NCBI GenBank assembly: GCA_963773735.1
Contig: CAVZCK010000034.1
Coordinates: 168,833 to 232,832, forward strand
Source of the DNA: CAVZCK01 sp963773735
Lineage (GTDB): Bacteria; Pseudomonadota; Alphaproteobacteria; Rhizobiales; Rhodomicrobiaceae
DNA length: 64,000 bases
Reading direction: 5' to 3'
Under the pieces are notes generated by a model. That model was not told where the DNA came from. It saw only the letters and a program-made list of their open reading frames with translations, and did not search any database. The position numbers were made by a program, and so were the translations under genes. This document shows, piece after piece, positions 20,261-29,930 of this stretch; the first letter of the stretch is position 1; each line of letters opens with the position of its first letter.

Positions 20261-20442
20261 ATGCCACGAGTGATCAATGCATGGAAAGAATGGGCGGAAG
20301 GCGCATATCTCGAGCCGGATGGCGGTATGGTTACGCTGGGCGATCATCCCGAGATTGAATCCAGTGCCGAGGCTGTTCTGGGTTGCGGCAGCAAAAGCTA
20401 TAAGTTCGCCGCACAGTCGAGTTTGATGAATCCGCACCATAT
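20261..20442 (+). pseudogene. C-terminal fragment of a WbsX-like glycan protein
   Basis: The short frame contains RVINAWKEWAEGAYLEPD, the C-terminal signature of WbsX / GH99-like proteins of O-antigen clusters (normally INAWNEWAEGxYLEPD). Nothing of the preceding ~300 residues is present; the 230 bases upstream hold only a coiled-coil-like scrap (LLQRIWDERARASSWGQDL). This is a deletion remnant rather than a gene. Confidence 0.6.
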
Positions 20443-21678
20443 TTGATCGAAACCGTCCCCGAATGGATCCTTAAGCTCTTTGATTATTTCCAAGAAGGCA
20501 TGGTGAACTGCATTCTTCATGTCGGCGCGGGCAAATGCGGCAGTAGCTCGCTACAAACCGCACTGTCCCTCAGGCCTGTTTTTGCCTCGTTCGATGCATC
20601 GGCGAGGTATGAGTATGTCTGTATTGTGCCCGAGTACACGGGGCTGCTGCGCGGTGAGATGCTTGTCCGCGGCGCCGCCCAGATGAGCCCCGCGGGTTAT
20701 TGTTGTTCGAGCGCGGCAAAACGATGGGCAGGTGACGAGAATTTCTTAGCCCGCTTAAACGAAGACTTCATAAAAATGGCTAAAGCCAATGTTGTCCCAA
20801 TTCTGTCTTGGGAAGAATGGTTATATGACGCTTCGGTATTCGCAGACCATGACATACTGCGCAGGCTTGGGCTAAGTGCGAAGGTCATTGTTTTCATACG
20901 TCCGCAAGTTCCCTGGATTAATTCGGCCTGGTGGCAGTGGGGCGCCTGGTCCGGGCAGGAATTTGACGATTGGCTGGAACTCTGGGCGAAAGAGGTGACG
21001 CTGTGGGCAGACCTGATCCGGAGCTGGCAATCGGTCCCCGGCGTTCGGACCGTTGAAGTCTATGCAGCGACACGCGATGTCGTGACGACATTTTTTCAAT
21101 CGATTAACGCTCCGGCGCCAGATGTGGAGGTGTCGAACAAGAGTCTGGACGCCGACGTCCTCCGTTTTTTCCAGCGGAACCGCGAATTTCGGCCTCACGA
21201 ACACGCATCGGAAATCGACTTCGTGCTCCAGAGATGCCTCGCTCCCAGCCCAAAGGAGACGCCTTGGGTAATCCCTTGGACGAAAGTTGCCGAACTCATT
21301 GAATATTTTCGACCATCCAATGAAGATCTGCTCTCCCTTGTCTCGCCATCGGAGCGCGCGTTCATCGAAAATGATCCGCAATGGTGGGATGCCGAGGCAT
21401 ACCGGCATCGTGAGGTCGCCTCTCCGACGCCTCCCGTCCCGACAATTGAAGAGGTCGAGGATCTTGCTCGCCGCGCTATTAGCGCGGTTGTCAGCCTTGA
21501 GGAGCGAGTGCGGATGCTGCAGCCATGCGCCGGAGCGAATGGGTCAGCCCAACGCGCGTTGCCGGCGCTCAGGCAGGAGCTTGCAGCCGCTCAGGCGAGG
21601 GTGGAATTGCTGGAAACCAAGTTGGCCGCGAAACGCATGAGGTGGCCGTGGATCAAGCGCATGAATTCGGCAGCGTGA
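20443..21678 (+). CDS. Sulfotransferase-like P-loop protein with C-terminal coiled coil
   Basis: A ~410-residue protein whose HVGAGKCGSSSLQTAL motif matches the PAPS 5'-phosphate loop of bacterial sulfotransferases (usually HxGxxKTGTTSLQ). VIVFIRPQVPWINSAWWQW fits the 3'-phosphate-binding strand and helix. The C-terminal ~70 residues (EERVRMLQP...LRQELAAAQARVELLETK) are coiled coil, as in other products of this island. It may start at 20443 or at the ATG at 20500 (MVNCILHVG), which puts the P-loop nearer the N-terminus as is normal. Likely modifies surface glycans; the activity is inferred. Confidence 0.65.
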   Translation: MIETVPEWILKLFDYFQEGMVNCILHVGAGKCGSSSLQTALSLRPVFASFDASARYEYVCIVPEYTGLLRGEMLVRGAAQMSPAGYCCSSAAKRWAGDENFLARLNEDFIKMAKANVVPILSWEEWLYDASVFADHDILRRLGLSAKVIVFIRPQVPWINSAWWQWGAWSGQEFDDWLELWAKEVTLWADLIRSWQSVPGVRTVEVYAATRDVVTTFFQSINAPAPDVEVSNKSLDADVLRFFQRNREFRPHEHASEIDFVLQRCLAPSPKETPWVIPWTKVAELIEYFRPSNEDLLSLVSPSERAFIENDPQWWDAEAYRHREVASPTPPVPTIEEVEDLARRAISAVVSLEERVRMLQPCAGANGSAQRALPALRQELAAAQARVELLETKLAAKRMRWPWIKRMNSAA

Positions 21679-21771
21679 AGACCTTTTCGCAGGAGCGTGC
21701 GGCCGTGCCTTGACGATGTCGGGGAAATCCGCGGGGGCGCCGGCGGGGCAAGCATCTATCGCCGCCGGATC

Positions 21772-23187
21772 TCAGCCGTCCGCAGGAACCGGCTCGCTTA
21801 ACCGGGGGCGGGTGGCGACCCTGGTCCGACGCGGGAAGGTCAGCCTTACCTCCAGGCCGGGATCGTTGTCACCCATAGCGATGCCGACCCCATGGATAAC
21901 CGCGATCGAGCGCACGAGGGCCAGGCCGAGGCCGCTGCCCGGCGTCTTGCGGCTGCGCTCCAGCCGGTAGAAGGGCTGGAAGATCTTCCTGCGATGCTCG
22001 GCCGGGATTCCCGGTCCGGTATCGGACAGGATCAGCATCACCCGTTCCGCACGGCTGCCCAGCCACAGACCGATATCGGCCCCTTCGGGACAGTGGTTGA
22101 CCGCGTTCTCGATCAGATTCACCAGCATTTGCGCCAGCAGTTCCCGGTGGCCCTGCACGCAAAGTCCCGGCGCGACCTGTGCCGCGAAACGCTGGCCCTT
22201 CTCCGCGACAAGCGGCTGATAAATATCGACGAGTTCCGCGGCCAGCGCCGACAGGTCGACCGTGGTGAAGAGCTTGCCCATGTCGAGAGCTTCGATCTGT
22301 CCGATCTGGAGCAGGGCATCGAAGATCCTCAGAATCTGATCGGTGTCGGCCTTTGCTTTTTCGAGGGCATCGAGGCAGCCTTCGATCGTGGGATGCCCCA
22401 ATTTGGCGGCCTCAAGGCGCTGGCGCAGACGGCCGAGCGGCGTTCGCAGATCATGGGCGATATCATTGGTAACCTGCTTCATCGTGCCCATCAGCGCTTC
22501 GATGCGATCGAGCATCGCGTTGATGCTCTCCGAAAGCTGATCGAATTCGTCGCCGCTCCCGCGTATGGGCAGCCGCCGCGATAAATCGCCGGCCATGATC
22601 GTCCGGCTTGTGCGATGGATCGTCGACACGCGCGCAAGCGCGGCGCGGCTCAGAAGCACGCCGCTGCCGAGCGCCAGCGGCAGCATCAATGCCAGGGAGC
22701 TGATCAGCGATTTGATGATGATCTGGCGGAGATCGTAGACTTGATCCAGCCCCGCGCCGACGATGAGAAGGTTGCCGGTGGCCAGGCGGCTGCCGAGCAT
22801 GAGCAGAATGGTGTCTCCCTCATCTGCGGGGTCGACAATGTTGCTCTTGACGTCGATCTCGCTCCAGCCCTCGACGAGCTTGTCCGCCGGCAGGTTGCCG
22901 AGAATCTGGGCGCCGTCTTTGTCCACCATCGCGTAAAGGAAGATGCCCGTCCCGGGCGCGTTCGATCGCTCCTGGATGGTTCTCGCCAGTTCGGTATAGC
23001 CGCGCGCTTTGAAGATGCTTTGCAGAACGGACATTTCCGCTGCGATTTGCACGCGCAATGTCTTTTTGAGTTCATAGGTCGCGTTGACGTAGATGAATGT
23101 AAGTATCGTAGCGAGCGTCAAGCCGAATAGCAGTAGATATAAGAGAGTAATACGGAAAGGTGAACTTCGAAGCACTGCGGGAATCAT
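21772..23187 (-). CDS. Sensor histidine kinase (HAMP-HisKA-HATPase)
   Basis: A 471-residue membrane kinase. Helix one is at ~12-34, a ~120-residue periplasmic sensor follows, helix two is at ~157-180, then HAMP (~180-232), HisKA with the phospho-acceptor His245 in NDIAHDLRTPLGR, and HATPase with N (LIENAVNHC), G1 (SDTGPGIP), F (FQPFYRLE) and G2 (GSGLGLALV) boxes. It overlaps the response-regulator stop by 4 bases. Adjacent to lipid-glycosyltransferase genes, as PmrB/PhoQ-like kinases often are; the signal is unknown. Confidence 0.92.
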   Translation of the reverse strand: MIPAVLRSSPFRITLLYLLLFGLTLATILTFIYVNATYELKKTLRVQIAAEMSVLQSIFKARGYTELARTIQERSNAPGTGIFLYAMVDKDGAQILGNLPADKLVEGWSEIDVKSNIVDPADEGDTILLMLGSRLATGNLLIVGAGLDQVYDLRQIIIKSLISSLALMLPLALGSGVLLSRAALARVSTIHRTSRTIMAGDLSRRLPIRGSGDEFDQLSESINAMLDRIEALMGTMKQVTNDIAHDLRTPLGRLRQRLEAAKLGHPTIEGCLDALEKAKADTDQILRIFDALLQIGQIEALDMGKLFTTVDLSALAAELVDIYQPLVAEKGQRFAAQVAPGLCVQGHRELLAQMLVNLIENAVNHCPEGADIGLWLGSRAERVMLILSDTGPGIPAEHRRKIFQPFYRLERSRKTPGSGLGLALVRSIAVIHGVGIAMGDNDPGLEVRLTFPRRTRVATRPRLSEPVPADG

Positions 23188-23870
23188 TTTGCCGCGCCAC
23201 TCGCTTCGAGAACATAGCCGGAGCCGCGCAGAGTATGAAGGAGAGGCTGGTCGAAAGGCCGGTCGATTTTGTTGCGCAGGCGGGAAATATTGGCCTCGAC
23301 GACCTTCGTCATGGGGTCGAAATGAAAGTCCCAGACGCGATCGAGCAGCATGGTGCGCGTGACGACACGGCCCTTATTGCGAATGAAATATTCCAGCATC
23401 CGGAATTCAAGCGGCTGCAGGTCAATATCCTGGCCGCCGCGCGTGACCTTGCGCCGGATCAAATCCATCTCCAGATCGCCGACATGGAGCACGGTCTCCG
23501 ACTGGGTGATGGGCGGACGGCGGCTCAGGGCCTGGATGCGGGCGCGCAGCTCGGCAAAGGCGAAGGGCTTGACGAGATAATCATCGCCGCCCGCTTCAAA
23601 GCCTTTCACGCGGTCTTCGATGCTGCTCATCGTTGTCAGGAAAATCACGGGCGCCGTGCCGCCATTGCTGCGAAACGTCCGCACAATCGACAGTCCGTCG
23701 ACGTCCGGAAGCGCCCGATCGACGATCAGAATGTCATGGGTCTCGCTCGACGCAAGCAGGAGGCCATCGCGGCCGACATCGGCAACCTCCACCACATGAC
23801 CGTCCTCTTTGAGACCGGATGCGATAAAGCCGGCAGTCTCGACATCGTCCTCAATCAGCAAGACCTTCAT
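23184..23870 (-). CDS. OmpR/PhoB-family response regulator
   Basis: A 228-residue regulator: receiver domain with EDD near residue 7, phospho-acceptor Asp51 in ILIVDRALP, the T/S in VIFLTTMSS and the Lys in YLVKPF; then a winged-helix DNA-binding domain with LDRVWDFHFDPMTKVVEANISRLR. ATG at 23870 gives the canonical MKVLLIEDD start; a longer frame to 23990 is not needed. First gene of the two-component operon. The two GTTACA-type dyads upstream of the nearby ArnT-like genes are candidate targets, which is inference. Confidence 0.93.
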   Translation of the reverse strand: MKVLLIEDDVETAGFIASGLKEDGHVVEVADVGRDGLLLASSETHDILIVDRALPDVDGLSIVRTFRSNGGTAPVIFLTTMSSIEDRVKGFEAGGDDYLVKPFAFAELRARIQALSRRPPITQSETVLHVGDLEMDLIRRKVTRGGQDIDLQPLEFRMLEYFIRNKGRVVTRTMLLDRVWDFHFDPMTKVVEANISRLRNKIDRPFDQPLLHTLRGSGYVLEASGAAK

Positions 23871-23999
23871 CGGTCTATCCCGTTGCCGTTGCATCGAAAT
23901 CCGGGCGTTGCATAGGAATGGCGGCCGGACCGCGACGGTTGCGAGGCGCCCCGAAGAGCGGGCGGTGATGCGCTCATTACCATTGCGCAAATATTTGCG

Positions 24000-25231
24000 C
24001 TATTTACGGCGTCCCCATGTGACGAAAGAGCTGGCAGCATAGTTCCATACCGCACCCGCGATCGCCCCGGCAACACCTGCTGCCCACCAGGAATATCGGC
24101 GAGTGAATAACAGGTGGGCAACGCCGATATTGCCGATCAGGCCGAAGGAACAGACGGCATAGAACGAAAGCAGGCCGATGGCAAACTGCAGGCCTCGCAG
24201 CCGGCGGTCGCAGAAGGTGACACGATTATTGATCCAGAAATTCGATGTCATTGCGGTCAGCGACGCCACCATCTGGGCTGCATCAAAGCCGATACCGGCA
24301 GCGATGGCGAGGCGCAATGCGGCGAGATGCACCAGGATGCCGCTTGCGCCGACCATGAGGAACAGCACGAATTCGGTTGGTACGTAGCGGCCGGCCGTCT
24401 TGTCGATCAACATCCGTGCAAATGCGAGCAGCACCGCGACATCAAGCTTGCTGTCGCCGGAAAGGCGCGCGCGGAACATCATTGGCACCTCGATGACCCG
24501 CACGGGCTTTGGCAGCGACACCAGAATGTCGAGCAGGATTTTGAACCCCTGGCCCGAAAGCGAGGCGGCGACCTTGTCGAACAGAGCACGCGGCATCATG
24601 AAATAGCCGCTCATGGGATCGCGGATCTCAACTCCGAGAAAGCGCCGCGCCGCCAGCGTTCCGATGCGGCTCATGGTGTGGCGCTGCTTCATGCCGAGGC
24701 CGCCGGCATCGCCGCCGTCAATATAGCGGCTGCCGATCACCATATCCGCGTGCCCCGAACGAAGCAGCTCCAGCATGCGCTGCGAGCAGCCCTTCATCAT
24801 GCTGCCGATCACCATCCATAACCGCCACATATTGCGCGGATGACGACAGAATGCCTTCGATCACGGCGCTCGAAAGCCCGCGCCGCCCGACCCGCCGGAT
24901 ACATCGGATCCGCGCATCCTTTTCCGCAATCGCGCGGGCCAAGCTCACTGGTGCCATCGGAACTGTCGTCGTCGACAAAGATGATCTCCCAGTCCCCAGC
25001 CGGCATCGCCGCTTCGATGCTCGCGGCGATGGCGCCGATATTGCCCTGCTCGTTATAGGTCGGGATAATGATCGAAAGCATCGGCGCTTTGTGGCGTGTC
25101 GGGCTTGCGTCCCGTTTGGCCTCAGCGCCCGCGGATTCCGCCAGCCGGCGATGCTCGCGCAAATCGTTGACCGGCTGAGCTCGACCGTTCATGCGCGTTT
25201 CACCGGCTTTTTCGGCCAATGTTTCAGCCAT
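24000..25231 (-). CDS. GT2 polyprenyl-phosphate glycosyltransferase fused to GtrA, frameshifted
   Basis: An N-terminal DPM1-like GT2 domain: MLSIIIPTYNEQGNIGAI and WEIIFVDDDSSDGTS in one frame, IRCIRRVGRRGLSSAVIEG and YVAVMDGD in the next, then MLELLRSGHADMVIGSRY and DPMSGYFMMPR in the third. A four-helix GtrA domain follows (YVPTEFVLFLMVGASG, TAMTSNFWINNRVTF). Breaks lie near 24920-24960 and 24820-24840. Start at 25231 overlaps the ArnT-like stop. Such proteins transfer a sugar from NDP-sugar to undecaprenyl phosphate, supplying donors for ArnT-type enzymes; that pairing fits the operon order. Confidence 0.82.
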
Positions 25232-26690
25232 GATCTTTCCTCGTCGCGCGGTAGACGGAGTAGGTTTGGAAGGTGCAGCCGCCTTGCTTGCGCATGATCG
25301 GCATTGGTGAGCCAAGCGGCTGGAAGCGGTCGGTAAGGCCGGCCGGCAAGTCGGCTTTGCGGGATAGAATGAGCGTTTGAGCGCGGCAGGAATGTCAGGC
25401 TGCTCGAAGCCCACATAGCGCGGCTCGTCGGTGACATGGGTGATCGCAAGCGTTTTCGGCGCATAGAAGCGCAGGATGCTCGCCGTCGCGTAGTCGGGGA
25501 CGACGATCTGGCTTGTGCCATCGCGGCTTGCCAGACTGGCAACCTCGCCCGCGAAATCCCGATTGCCGCGCATGACCCGCAGCGGATCCAGCCGCAGGCA
25601 GAACACATCAGGGCTCAGCGCATAGAACCAGACCAACGCCACCAGCGCGCCGCCGCTTGCCACCGACCAACGCAACCAGCGCTGATATTGGCGAGCGCTG
25701 GCCGGCCGATCCGACAGCGCAGCGAGAGCCAGAAATGCGGCAGGCCAGGCCACGGACGGCCAATTCGCCTGAACATGCATGAAAGGCGACTGCAGGAGAA
25801 AGAAGCCCGCCGGCACTAGAAACAGGCTGACGAGCAGCGTGTCGACGGGGTTCCGGTCGCGCAGCGCGCGATGGCCCGCCTGCAAGATGGCGATGATCAG
25901 CAGGCCGAACAGGAGCGGCGTGATGACACCGGCCTGGCCGCCGATGAATTCCAGAATGTAGCCGGGGTGCACGCCGCGTGACCAATCGAGGCGGCCGCCC
26001 TGCTTGCCGAACGAGATCCAGCCGTTTTGGTCGTTCCAGATCAGGACCGGCGAGAAACACAAGATGGCAAGGATGAGCGCGATCCATGGCCATGGCGTCA
26101 TGATCCAGCGCCGCATCTTGAGGCTTGTCAGCAGCCAGAGCAGGACCGAAAGGGCGGCAAGCGCAGCGGTGTATTTGCTGAGCATCGCCAGCCCCCCGGC
26201 GATGCCCGCGATCGGCCACCAGTACCAGCGTGGCTCAAGACAAAGCCGCAGCAGCGCCCAAATCATCACGCTCAAAAAGAACATGAGCGGAGCGTCGGGC
26301 GTCATCAGAATGCTGCCGGCACCGAGGAGAAGCGTCGCCTGCATGGCGAATCCGGCGAGGAGGGCCGCACGGTCTCCGTAAATTCGCTCCGCGGCGTCGA
26401 AAATCAGCCACGACGCGACGAAGGTGGCGACTTGCCCGATAAATCTGACCCCCAGCTCGCTATCGCCGGCAATCGCCGTTCCAGCCCGGATCAGCCATGC
26501 AACCATCGGCGGGTGGTCGTAATAGGAAAGCTGAAGGTTCTGCGCCCAGTACCAATAATAGGCTTCGTCGAAATGCAGTTCGAGATGGTCCGCGACCACG
26601 AGCCGGGCAAAAGTGATAAGGGCGAGCCCGCAAAGGAAGATCGTCCGCGCTGACCATCCCGCAACGCGAGCGGCCGCCGAGATAGCCACC
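25225..26690 (-). CDS. ArnT-like lipid-linked glycosyltransferase (PMT/GT83 family), late frameshift
   Basis: A multi-pass GT-C transferase that would move a sugar from a polyprenyl-phosphate donor to lipid A or another envelope acceptor. The first periplasmic loop has the family motif LHFDEAYYWYWAQNLQLSYY followed by DHPP; MTPDAPLMFF and GLAMLSKYTAAL follow, with roughly ten helices. Near 25345 the frame is lost; a one-base shift gives GLTDRFQPLGSPMPIMRKQG and a stop at 25225, overlapping the GT2-GtrA start. The start is a GTG at 26690 or TTG at 26693, just after GGGAGG; the longer frame to 26752 lacks such a site. Confidence 0.83.
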
Positions 26691-26893
26691 AAATCTTTCC
26701 TCCCTCGGTCGGACGGGGTTGAGAAGGCCCGCACCGGCGCCGTTCGCCACACGTTCCGCGGTCTTCCCCGGCGCCGTTATCGTTCCCGCTCCCCCGGTAT
26801 TCTTCGCGGAACCGGCGCAGCAAGACGCCGCCGGGCTTCGGAGCTGCGCTGCGCAAGCACTAGCGGGGCAGGGTTACGCGCGGTTCTGCTGGT

Positions 26894-26911
26894 GGTTACA
26901 TTTTTGTAACC
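26894..26911. promoter_or_regulatory. GTTACA-type dyad upstream of the ArnT-like gene
   Basis: GGTTACATTTTTGTAACC is a perfect 18-bp dyad (7-bp arms, short T-rich centre), about 200 bp upstream of the ArnT-like start. A further GGGTTAC lies about 20 bp away. The same arrangement, inside a ~65-bp similar sequence, recurs at 28812-28829. Candidate operator for the adjacent OmpR-type regulator; binding is not shown by sequence. Confidence 0.45.
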
Positions 26912-26982
26912 TGAGGATGCCGGCGACGGGAAAACTGACGCCTTTTGCACCGCGCCGGCCCAAGACGAACCAACCGAAGGAG

Positions 26983-28612
26983 TTACGTCGTGCTCGGCTG
27001 ACGAGCCTTCTTCGTGTCGCCGGCTATGAAACCCGACGCCGCGAAAGACCTTCAAGGGCATGATGGTTCGACCGAAATCGGTCAGAGGGATCGGCGCTTC
27101 TTCCTCGATGCGATCGAATTTCGAACCCAGGGCCGCTTTCACGGTGTTGAGGCTCGCAGAAAGGTCGACGATGATGGCGTCCTGCCCTTCGAAGTCAGCC
27201 GGATCGGCGATATAGGAGAACTGGATGTTATTTTTAGCAAGGCAGAGGAGCTTATAGGATGTTGCGAGCGCGTAGCCGGCCTTGGCGCAGGCTTCCCAGC
27301 GCATGCCGGCGACGAAGGTGCGGTGCGGATCGATATGGCGGTCCTCAAGGGACTTCGGCAGATTGGTCCAGTCGAACAGTTCGACGAGAATGGGGTCCGT
27401 CTGCGTAAACGGCGCCGGGTCCACTCGCGCCAGCGTGGAGGTTACCCAGCCCGTCATTGCGTGCGTCACTAGAACAACGAGACCCGCAACATAGGTGAGA
27501 GCGGTGGTGGTGACCCAGCGCATTGCCGAGCGGGGGCTCTCCACCGTGAGACGGTCCAGGGAAACGCCGATGAGCGGAAACAGCGTCACATAGCCGATCG
27601 CCGCCCAGTGATAGCCTCTGAGGCTGTGGCTGCTCCAAAGCATCACGCTTGGAAAGAAGACAAGCGGCGTCACGGCCAAGCAAACGCAAAACCAGCTTCT
27701 TCCGTTGCTGGGTCCGATTTTCAAGCCACGGACAAGGCCGGCAATCGCCGCGACAAAAATCCACGGCTGCAGATAGAGGAATTGCGCGCCAATCCAGCGC
27801 AAGGCCCGCAAGGGATGAAGACCATCATCGAAGCCGGCCCGGCTTCCCTGGAAGATGAAAGACACCCAGCCGTGTTCGGCGTTCCAGATCAGCACAGGAA
27901 GCAACGGTATCAGGGACACGGAAATGGCCACATAGGGATGCGGTCGCAAGAACCAGTGCCGGCGATCCGGACCGCTCGAAAGAAGAAAAAGCACGAGGCC
28001 CGGCAACAGCAGGATCGCCGTATATTTGGACGCTAGCGCCAGGCCGAAGAAAAGCCCCGCGGCCAGCCAGAGGCTCCAAACGACCGAGCGATTCCGCCCA
28101 GCGTCAAAGAAAATCTGGATGAGACAGAGAATAGCGGCGAGCGCAAAGAAGATCGTCAGACCGTCGGTGAGAGCCAGCGCCCCCACCCAAAGGCCAAAGA
28201 GCGGCGAGAGCGTCAGAGCACCTGCCGCGTAGAAGGCTGATCGTGCACCAAAGAGGCGCTCGGTCGTGAGATAGAGCAGCCAGCTGGTTCCGAGGAACAG
28301 CACGATGAAGGGGGCTCGAACGAACGTCGCCGCTTCCGAACCAGTGGCATGGGTCACCAAACCGATCAACCACCAGGTCAAGGGCGGATGATCGACATAT
28401 GACAGCGAGGGGTGGCGCGCCATGATCACCCCGTAGCTCTCCATAAGGTTGAGATCGAAGGCAAACCCCGCAGCGAACCTGATCACGAGAGTGGAAACCG
28501 CGACGGCCCAAAAGGCGGTCGCATAGGGCGACGAGAGGAGGGAGCGCGCGCGCGCGTGCTCTCCATAGGGCGTTCGGATGCAGTCGCGACGACACTCGTG
28601 ATCGTCATCCAT
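26983..28612 (-). CDS. Second ArnT-like glycosyltransferase (GT-C, PMT superfamily)
   Basis: A ~540-residue multi-pass protein similar in plan to its neighbour: LMESYGVIMARHPSLSYVDH in the first loop (Glu where the family has DE), LTDGLTIFF, and LALASKYTAILLLPG. The C-terminal periplasmic domain has DFEGQDAIIVDLSASL. After VFRGVGF the frame as read runs to 26777 with ~80 low-complexity residues and passes through the regulatory dyad; a one-base shift near 27025 gives a stop (TAA) at 26983-26985, which I prefer. The start at 28612 is uncertain because the upstream DNA is a fused ArnT remnant. Substrate unknown. Confidence 0.75.
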
Positions 28613-28617
28613 GCGTT

Positions 28618-28757
28618 CCCCATGAATCCGCTCCGCCGTTTCGACGATTAGCCGCGATTTGATGAAGGCGGCTGATTGCCCGATCAGCAGTGCCGACTTT
28701 GATCATCCAGGCTACCATCGAAGGATGGTCGGAATAGGAGCGCTGACGATTCTGCGT
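28618..28757 (-). pseudogene. Fragment of a third ArnT-like gene
   Basis: Reading leftward, two short frames match the N-terminal part of the ArnT-like protein at 25225-26690. SYSDHPSMVAWMIKVGTA corresponds to SYYDHPPMVAWLIRAGTA there, and after a small deletion and a shift LLIGQSAAFIKSRLIVETAE followed by RIHGER corresponds to FIGQVATFVASWLIFDAAER followed by IYGDR. The rest of the gene is gone. The fragment joins in frame to the start of the second ArnT-like gene. Confidence 0.75.
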
Positions 28758-28811
28758 GGAGCCCGGCTGCGCAAGCGATAGCGGGGCAGGGTTACAAGCG
28801 GTTCCGCAGAC

Positions 28812-28829
28812 GGATACATCTTTGTAACT
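28812..28829. promoter_or_regulatory. GTTACA-type dyad, second copy
   Basis: GGATACATCTTTGTAACT matches the dyad at 26894-26911 with four changes, and the surrounding ~65 bp (including AGCGGGGCAGGGTTAC) is also conserved. It lies between the divergent ArnT remnant / second ArnT-like gene and the kinase gene at 28901, about 70 bp from the latter's start. It probably travelled with the duplicated ArnT promoter. Confidence 0.4.
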
Positions 28830-28900
28830 CGGGCTATTCGTGCGGGCGGATATTCACGGTAAGCTTGCGCGACATTGCACCCCCCGGCGAAACTCGATCG

Positions 28901-29930
28901 ATGTCCGCAAATGCTATCCCGCCGCCTGATCCGGCGATCGAGACATTCCTGATTTCGGCGGGCTTGCTGCGCCGGTCTGAGGCCGTGCGCTTCGAGCCGT
29001 TGGCGGGCGGCGTGTCGTCCGACATCTGGCTGGTCGAGACGCGCGGCCGAAGACTCTGCGTCAAACGCGCTTTGCCGCAGCTCCGCGTCGCAGCCCAGTG
29101 GTTTGCGCCGGTCGAGCGTAGCGTCTATGAGGCCGCCTGGCTCGAGGGCGCCTACCGGATTCTGCCGACGGCCGTGCCGAGCGTTCTTGCCAGCGATCCG
29201 GCGTCCGGCATCTTCGCGATGGACTATCTCGACCCCGGCACGCACCGATGCTGGAAGACCGAGCTATTGGCCGCGCATGTCGACCAGGCCCTCGCGGCCG
29301 AGGTCGGATCGCGGCTGGCGGTGATCCATGCGGGCTTTGCGCGCGATCCGCTTTCGCCGCAACGATTTGCGACCGACGCGATTTTTCAGGCAATCCGCCT
29401 GGAGCCTTATCTTCTGGCCACGGCGCGCGCGCATCCCGATCTCGCCGAAACGCTGTGCGGGCTTGCCGAACGCACCCAGGCGTCCAAGCGAACCGTGGTC
29501 CATGGCGATGTCAGCCCGAAAAACATTCTCATCGGTCCGGCCGGCCCGGTCTTCCTTGATGCCGAATGCGCCTGGTATGGCGATCCGGCGTTCGATCTCG
29601 CCTTTTGCCTCAATCATCTGCTGCTGAAAACGATCGCGGTGCCTGCCGCGCGCGCGGAATTGCTCGCCGGTTTTTCGCGCCTGGCGCAAGCCTATCTGCC
29701 TCTCGTCGACTGGGAGCCGGCGCGGGACATCGAGCAGCGCGCCGCAACTTTACTTCCCGGCCTATTGCTGGCTCGCATCGACGGCAAGTCGCCGGTCGAA
29801 TATATCACTCGTAAGCAGGACAAAGCCCGCGTGCGCATCTGCTGCGCGGCGCCTGCTGACGAGTTCACCGCAAGACCTTGCCGCCCTGCGTGCCGGGTGG
29901 GAGGATTCCGCCTTTCGGGAAAGTGGGTGA
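28901..29930 (+). CDS. Phosphotransferase (APH/choline-kinase fold), late frameshift
   Basis: A small-molecule kinase of the aminoglycoside-phosphotransferase fold. It shows a glycine-rich loop (PLAGGVSSDIWLVET), the catalytic HGDVSPKNILIG loop with the metal-binding Asn, and FLDAECAWYGDPAFDLA in place of the DFG segment. Near 29840 the frame leaves the family; a one-base shift yields an ARRLLTSSPQDLAALRAGWE tail and a stop at 29928-29930, directly before the ATG of the enolase-like gene. So it is the first gene of that operon. Substrate unknown; the neighbours suggest a hydroxy or sugar acid rather than an antibiotic. Confidence 0.78.

Noticed and set aside
24809..26752. 647-codon frame suggesting an ArnT-GT2 fusion
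   Set aside because: It joins two genes only because of a frameshift near 25345; after correction the ArnT-like stop at 25225 overlaps the GT2 start.
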